Assembly (NCBI GenBank): GCA_937873665.1
Contig: CALMYW010000336.1
Coordinates: forward strand, 1 to 8,971
Direction: 5' to 3'
From: an uncultured Sphingorhabdus sp.
GTDB taxonomy: Bacteria > Pseudomonadota > Alphaproteobacteria > Sphingomonadales > Sphingomonadaceae
Length of the DNA: 8,971 bases
Shown: positions 6,774-8,971 of the stretch, piece by piece
Layout of the letters: each line of letters begins with the position of its first letter
Numbering within the stretch: position 1 is the stretch's first letter
The notes under the pieces: generated by a model
The model's input: the letters and a program-made list of their open reading frames with translations, nothing else
What the model was told of the DNA's origin: nothing
Databases searched by the model: none
Position numbers and translations under genes: made by a program

Positions 6774-7013
6774 AGATTCTCCATTACAGGCCAAACGCCA
6801 GAACCGAAATTTAGTGCTTGCAGCGCGGGAGCCATCCACAGACAACTTTTCAGTCATTGAACGGACGAGAAGCGCGGTCTGAAAGCCGACGATCGTCGAT
6901 GTCTGGGCAACATGAACGACCGGCAGCTATCAGGGACCAGAATTTGGGCCTTGAACGACAGTCTTGTCAGCGGTTACGGGCAATCCGAAAGCTAACAATG
7001 GAATGCATGAAGT
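6774..7013. other. intergenic stretch between kup and the ATPase leader
   Basis: No credible coding frame on either strand; the overlapping + strand frames have no family-like sequence. It should hold the ATPase promoter, but I see no clear -35/-10 pair. It contains a 12-bp perfect palindrome, CGACGATCGTCG, at 6887-6898, which might be an operator or chance in G+C-rich DNA. No copy of the tRNA-Lys 3' end was seen here, so no obvious attachment-site duplicate. Confidence 0.5.
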
Positions 7014-8852
7014 TCAGATCCTGAGCTGGCTGCCAAGTTCGATTACGCGGTTGGCGGGCAGGCGGTAATAGTCCATCGCCGATTCTGAAACCTTGAGCAG
7101 CCATGCGAACAAGTGTTCGCGCCACAGCGCCATGCCGGGCACTTCCTTTGCCGCAATCAGCTTCTGGCGGCCAAGGAAATAGCTGGTCCGCATGGGATCA
7201 AGGCTGATCCCGTTCTGGCTGAGGGAGGTCAGGTCGCGCGGAATGTCGATCTCGTCGGTAAAGCCGTAATGCAGGATGACCCGGGTGAAGCCGTGGCCCA
7301 ACGCGTGCATCTCCATCCGCTCCCCGGCTTCCACACGCGGGGTCTCCGCCACGGCCACGGTCAGCAGTATGACATTTTCATGTAGCACCTGGTTGTGCTT
7401 GAGGTTGTGAAGTAGCGCCGCCGGGACGCCCTCCTTCGTGGCGGAAAGGAACACCGAGGTGCCCTTGACCCGGTGGGCCGAGGTGGCGGTGGACTTGACG
7501 AAAACCTCGAGCGGGATGGCATCGGCGAGAAGGTGTTGCCGGAGAACACCGCGCCCCTTGGCCCAGGTCGTCAGTATAGTGAAGATCACCCCCGCTACCA
7601 GCAACGGGACCCAGCCGCCGTCGGCGATCTTGGCTATGTTGGACAGGAAGAACGCGATGTCGACCACCGAGAACAGTGCGATGGTGGCAGCGGCGGCCCA
7701 CCGGTTCCAGCGCCAGACCTTGAACAGCAGGAAGGCCAGCATCGCCGTGGTTATCAGCATCGTGCCCACCACCGAAATGCCATAGGCCGATGCCAGCCGC
7801 GTCGATTCGCGGAAGCCCAGCACAAACACCAGAACCATGATGAGCACGCCCCAGTTGATGGCCGGAATATAGATTTGTCCTGCGGCTCTCTCGCTGGTGT
7901 GAAGGATCTTGAGGCGCGGGAGGAAACCGAGCTGGATCGCCTGGTGCGTGACCGAGAATGCCCCCGATATCACTGCCTGGCTGGCGATTATGGTTGCGCA
8001 GGTGGCCAGCACAATGAGCGGCACGCGCGCCCATTCGGGGGCCATCAGGTAGAACGGGTTCTCCACCGCCTCCGGATTGGCCAGCAGCAGCGCGCCCTGC
8101 CCCATGTAATTGAGCATCAGGCAGGGGAAGACTAGTGCAAGCCAACTCACGCCGATTGCTTTGCGGCCGAAATGCCCCATGTCGGCATAGAGCGTCTCTG
8201 CTCCGGTCACGGCAAGGAACACCGATCCCATCGCGAGGAAGGCAAGCCGGGAATCGTGCCGGAAGAACTCGAACGCCCACAGCGGGTTGAAGATCGAAAG
8301 GATCTCAGGCCGCGCGGCGATATTGACCACGCCAAGCGTTGCCAGCGCCGCGAAGTAGACCAGCACAATGGGGCCGAACAAGGCACCTACCTTCGCCGTG
8401 CCGCGGGATTGAATGAAGAACAGGCCGAGCAGGATCAGCGCGGCAATCGGCAGGACCAGCGGCTCGAGCCGTGCTTCGACGATAGTCAGCCCCTCGACCG
8501 CGGAGAGCACCGAGATTGCAGGGGTCAGCATGGCGTCGCCATAGAACAAAGCGGCGGCTGCCACGCCGAGGACCATGAGCAGCGCCCTGCGCCGGTCATC
8601 GAGGTGGCTGGAGATCAGCGCGAGCAAAGCGAAGGAGCCGCCCTCGCCTCGGTTGTCGGCGCGCATGGCTACGAGAACGTATTTCACCGTCACGATCAAC
8701 ATCAGCGACCAGAACACCAGGCTGAGCACGCCGAAAATGTGCAAGGGGTCGACCGCCAGTGGGTGGGGGCCGATGAAGCTCTCCTTCATCGCATAAAGCG
8801 GCGAGGTGCCGATATCGCCGAAGACCACGCCGATGGCGCCGAGCATGAGCAC
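7014..8852 (-). CDS. kup: KUP/HAK/KT-family potassium uptake transporter (N-terminus uncertain)
   Basis: Inner-membrane low-affinity K+ uptake protein, thought to work as a K+/H+ symporter. Counting from GTG 8852, the KUP signature GVVFGDIGTSPLYA is at 8-21, ADNRGEGGSFAL at 65-76, GDAMLTPAISVLSAVEGL at 105-122 and VTGAETLYADMGHFGRKAI at 215-233. About twelve hydrophobic segments fill roughly residues 1-440, followed by a ~170-residue cytoplasmic tail ending LGSQLRI. Length 612 is slightly short of the usual 620-640. The frame stays open upstream to the window end, and the sequence before GTG (HHNSKDAFPV) reads like a Kup N-terminus, so GTG 8852 is probably not the true start. An ATG at 8944 with a similar product is one base out of frame across a G9 run. 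No SD is visible. It is likely an ordinary chromosomal gene, not part of the accessory insertion. Confidence 0.95.
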   Translation of the reverse strand: MLMLGAIGVVFGDIGTSPLYAMKESFIGPHPLAVDPLHIFGVLSLVFWSLMLIVTVKYVLVAMRADNRGEGGSFALLALISSHLDDRRRALLMVLGVAAAALFYGDAMLTPAISVLSAVEGLTIVEARLEPLVLPIAALILLGLFFIQSRGTAKVGALFGPIVLVYFAALATLGVVNIAARPEILSIFNPLWAFEFFRHDSRLAFLAMGSVFLAVTGAETLYADMGHFGRKAIGVSWLALVFPCLMLNYMGQGALLLANPEAVENPFYLMAPEWARVPLIVLATCATIIASQAVISGAFSVTHQAIQLGFLPRLKILHTSERAAGQIYIPAINWGVLIMVLVFVLGFRESTRLASAYGISVVGTMLITTAMLAFLLFKVWRWNRWAAAATIALFSVVDIAFFLSNIAKIADGGWVPLLVAGVIFTILTTWAKGRGVLRQHLLADAIPLEVFVKSTATSAHRVKGTSVFLSATKEGVPAALLHNLKHNQVLHENVILLTVAVAETPRVEAGERMEMHALGHGFTRVILHYGFTDEIDIPRDLTSLSQNGISLDPMRTSYFLGRQKLIAAKEVPGMALWREHLFAWLLKVSESAMDYYRLPANRVIELGSQLRI

Positions 8853-8906
8853 CGGGAAGGCGTCCTTCGAGTTGTGATGCGCCAGGGCGGAGCTGGCTGC
8901 GTTAGA

Positions 8907-8971
8907 GGCGGGCGGGGGCGGGGGGGGGTTTTTGACGCCTTCATTGTGTGTGGTGGGGGCCGAAAAAATTT
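8907..8971. other. homopolymer-rich window end, possible sequence errors
   Basis: Contains G5 at 8914-8918, G9 at 8920-8928 directly followed by T5 (8929-8933), and an A6 run near the last bases. It covers the expected 5' end of kup. The mix of runs and the frame conflict with the ATG at 8944 suggest miscounted homopolymers at a contig edge, though a real slippery tract cannot be excluded. Confidence 0.45.

Noticed and set aside
6740..7013. Second copy of the tRNA-Lys 3' end (attachment-site duplicate)
   Set aside because: I searched this gap and 2640-3056 by eye for the T-arm and acceptor sequence and found no match.
7378..8280. 300-codon minus-strand frame
   Set aside because: Shifted frame inside kup, rich in Arg/Gly/Pro as expected for an out-of-frame reading of a G+C-rich membrane protein gene.
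1..8971. CRISPR array or insertion sequence
   Set aside because: No regularly spaced repeats, no transposase-like protein and no terminal inverted repeats flanking a gene were seen.

Overview
This window looks like part of an alphaproteobacterial chromosome, most probably Sphingomonadales. That placement is an inference from three things: the G+C-rich codon use, the style of the Kup potassium transporter, and a DUF3489-DUF2924-recombinase gene trio that I know mainly from alphaproteobacteria. No rRNA or species marker is present.

Layout from left to right: (1) bases 1-46 are the 3' part of a tRNA-Lys(UUU) on the + strand, cut by the window edge. (2) Bases 47-235 carry no gene but are highly structured: two hairpins, one of them terminator-like, sit inside an outer 10-bp inverted repeat. 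(3) On the minus strand, three tightly overlapping genes form one operon in the order DUF3489 protein (2638->2330), DUF2924 protein (2333->1887) and a serine recombinase (1897->236). A perfect 10-bp-arm palindrome lies just upstream of the first ribosome binding site. (4) Bases 2679-3056 have no confident gene; a short + strand frame with a CxxC...H...C pattern may be a small zinc-binding protein or its remnant. (5) Bases 3057-6674 on the minus strand encode a ~1205-residue membrane-anchored P-loop ATPase that resembles the YobI-like/KAP-related family. (6) Just upstream of it, a 20-codon ORF with a good Shine-Dalgarno site ends inside a perfect 12-bp terminator-like hairpin, in the same frame as the ATPase. 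(7) Bases 7014 to the window end on the minus strand encode a KUP-family K+ transporter, whose N-terminus runs into a homopolymer-rich, possibly poor-quality window end.

Reading: tRNA-Lys and kup look like ordinary chromosomal genes, and the recombinase module plus the large ATPase look like accessory DNA between them. The ATPase has visibly lower G+C than kup (spot counts of 60-base lines: 50% and 55% against 65% and 68%). Large KAP-type ATPases next to integration genes are plausible defence cargo, but nothing in the sequence proves that role. The most unusual feature is the ATPase leader: a translated short ORF overlapping a terminator-like hairpin could couple ATPase expression to translation, or the stop could be a nonsense mutation that removed the original N-terminus.
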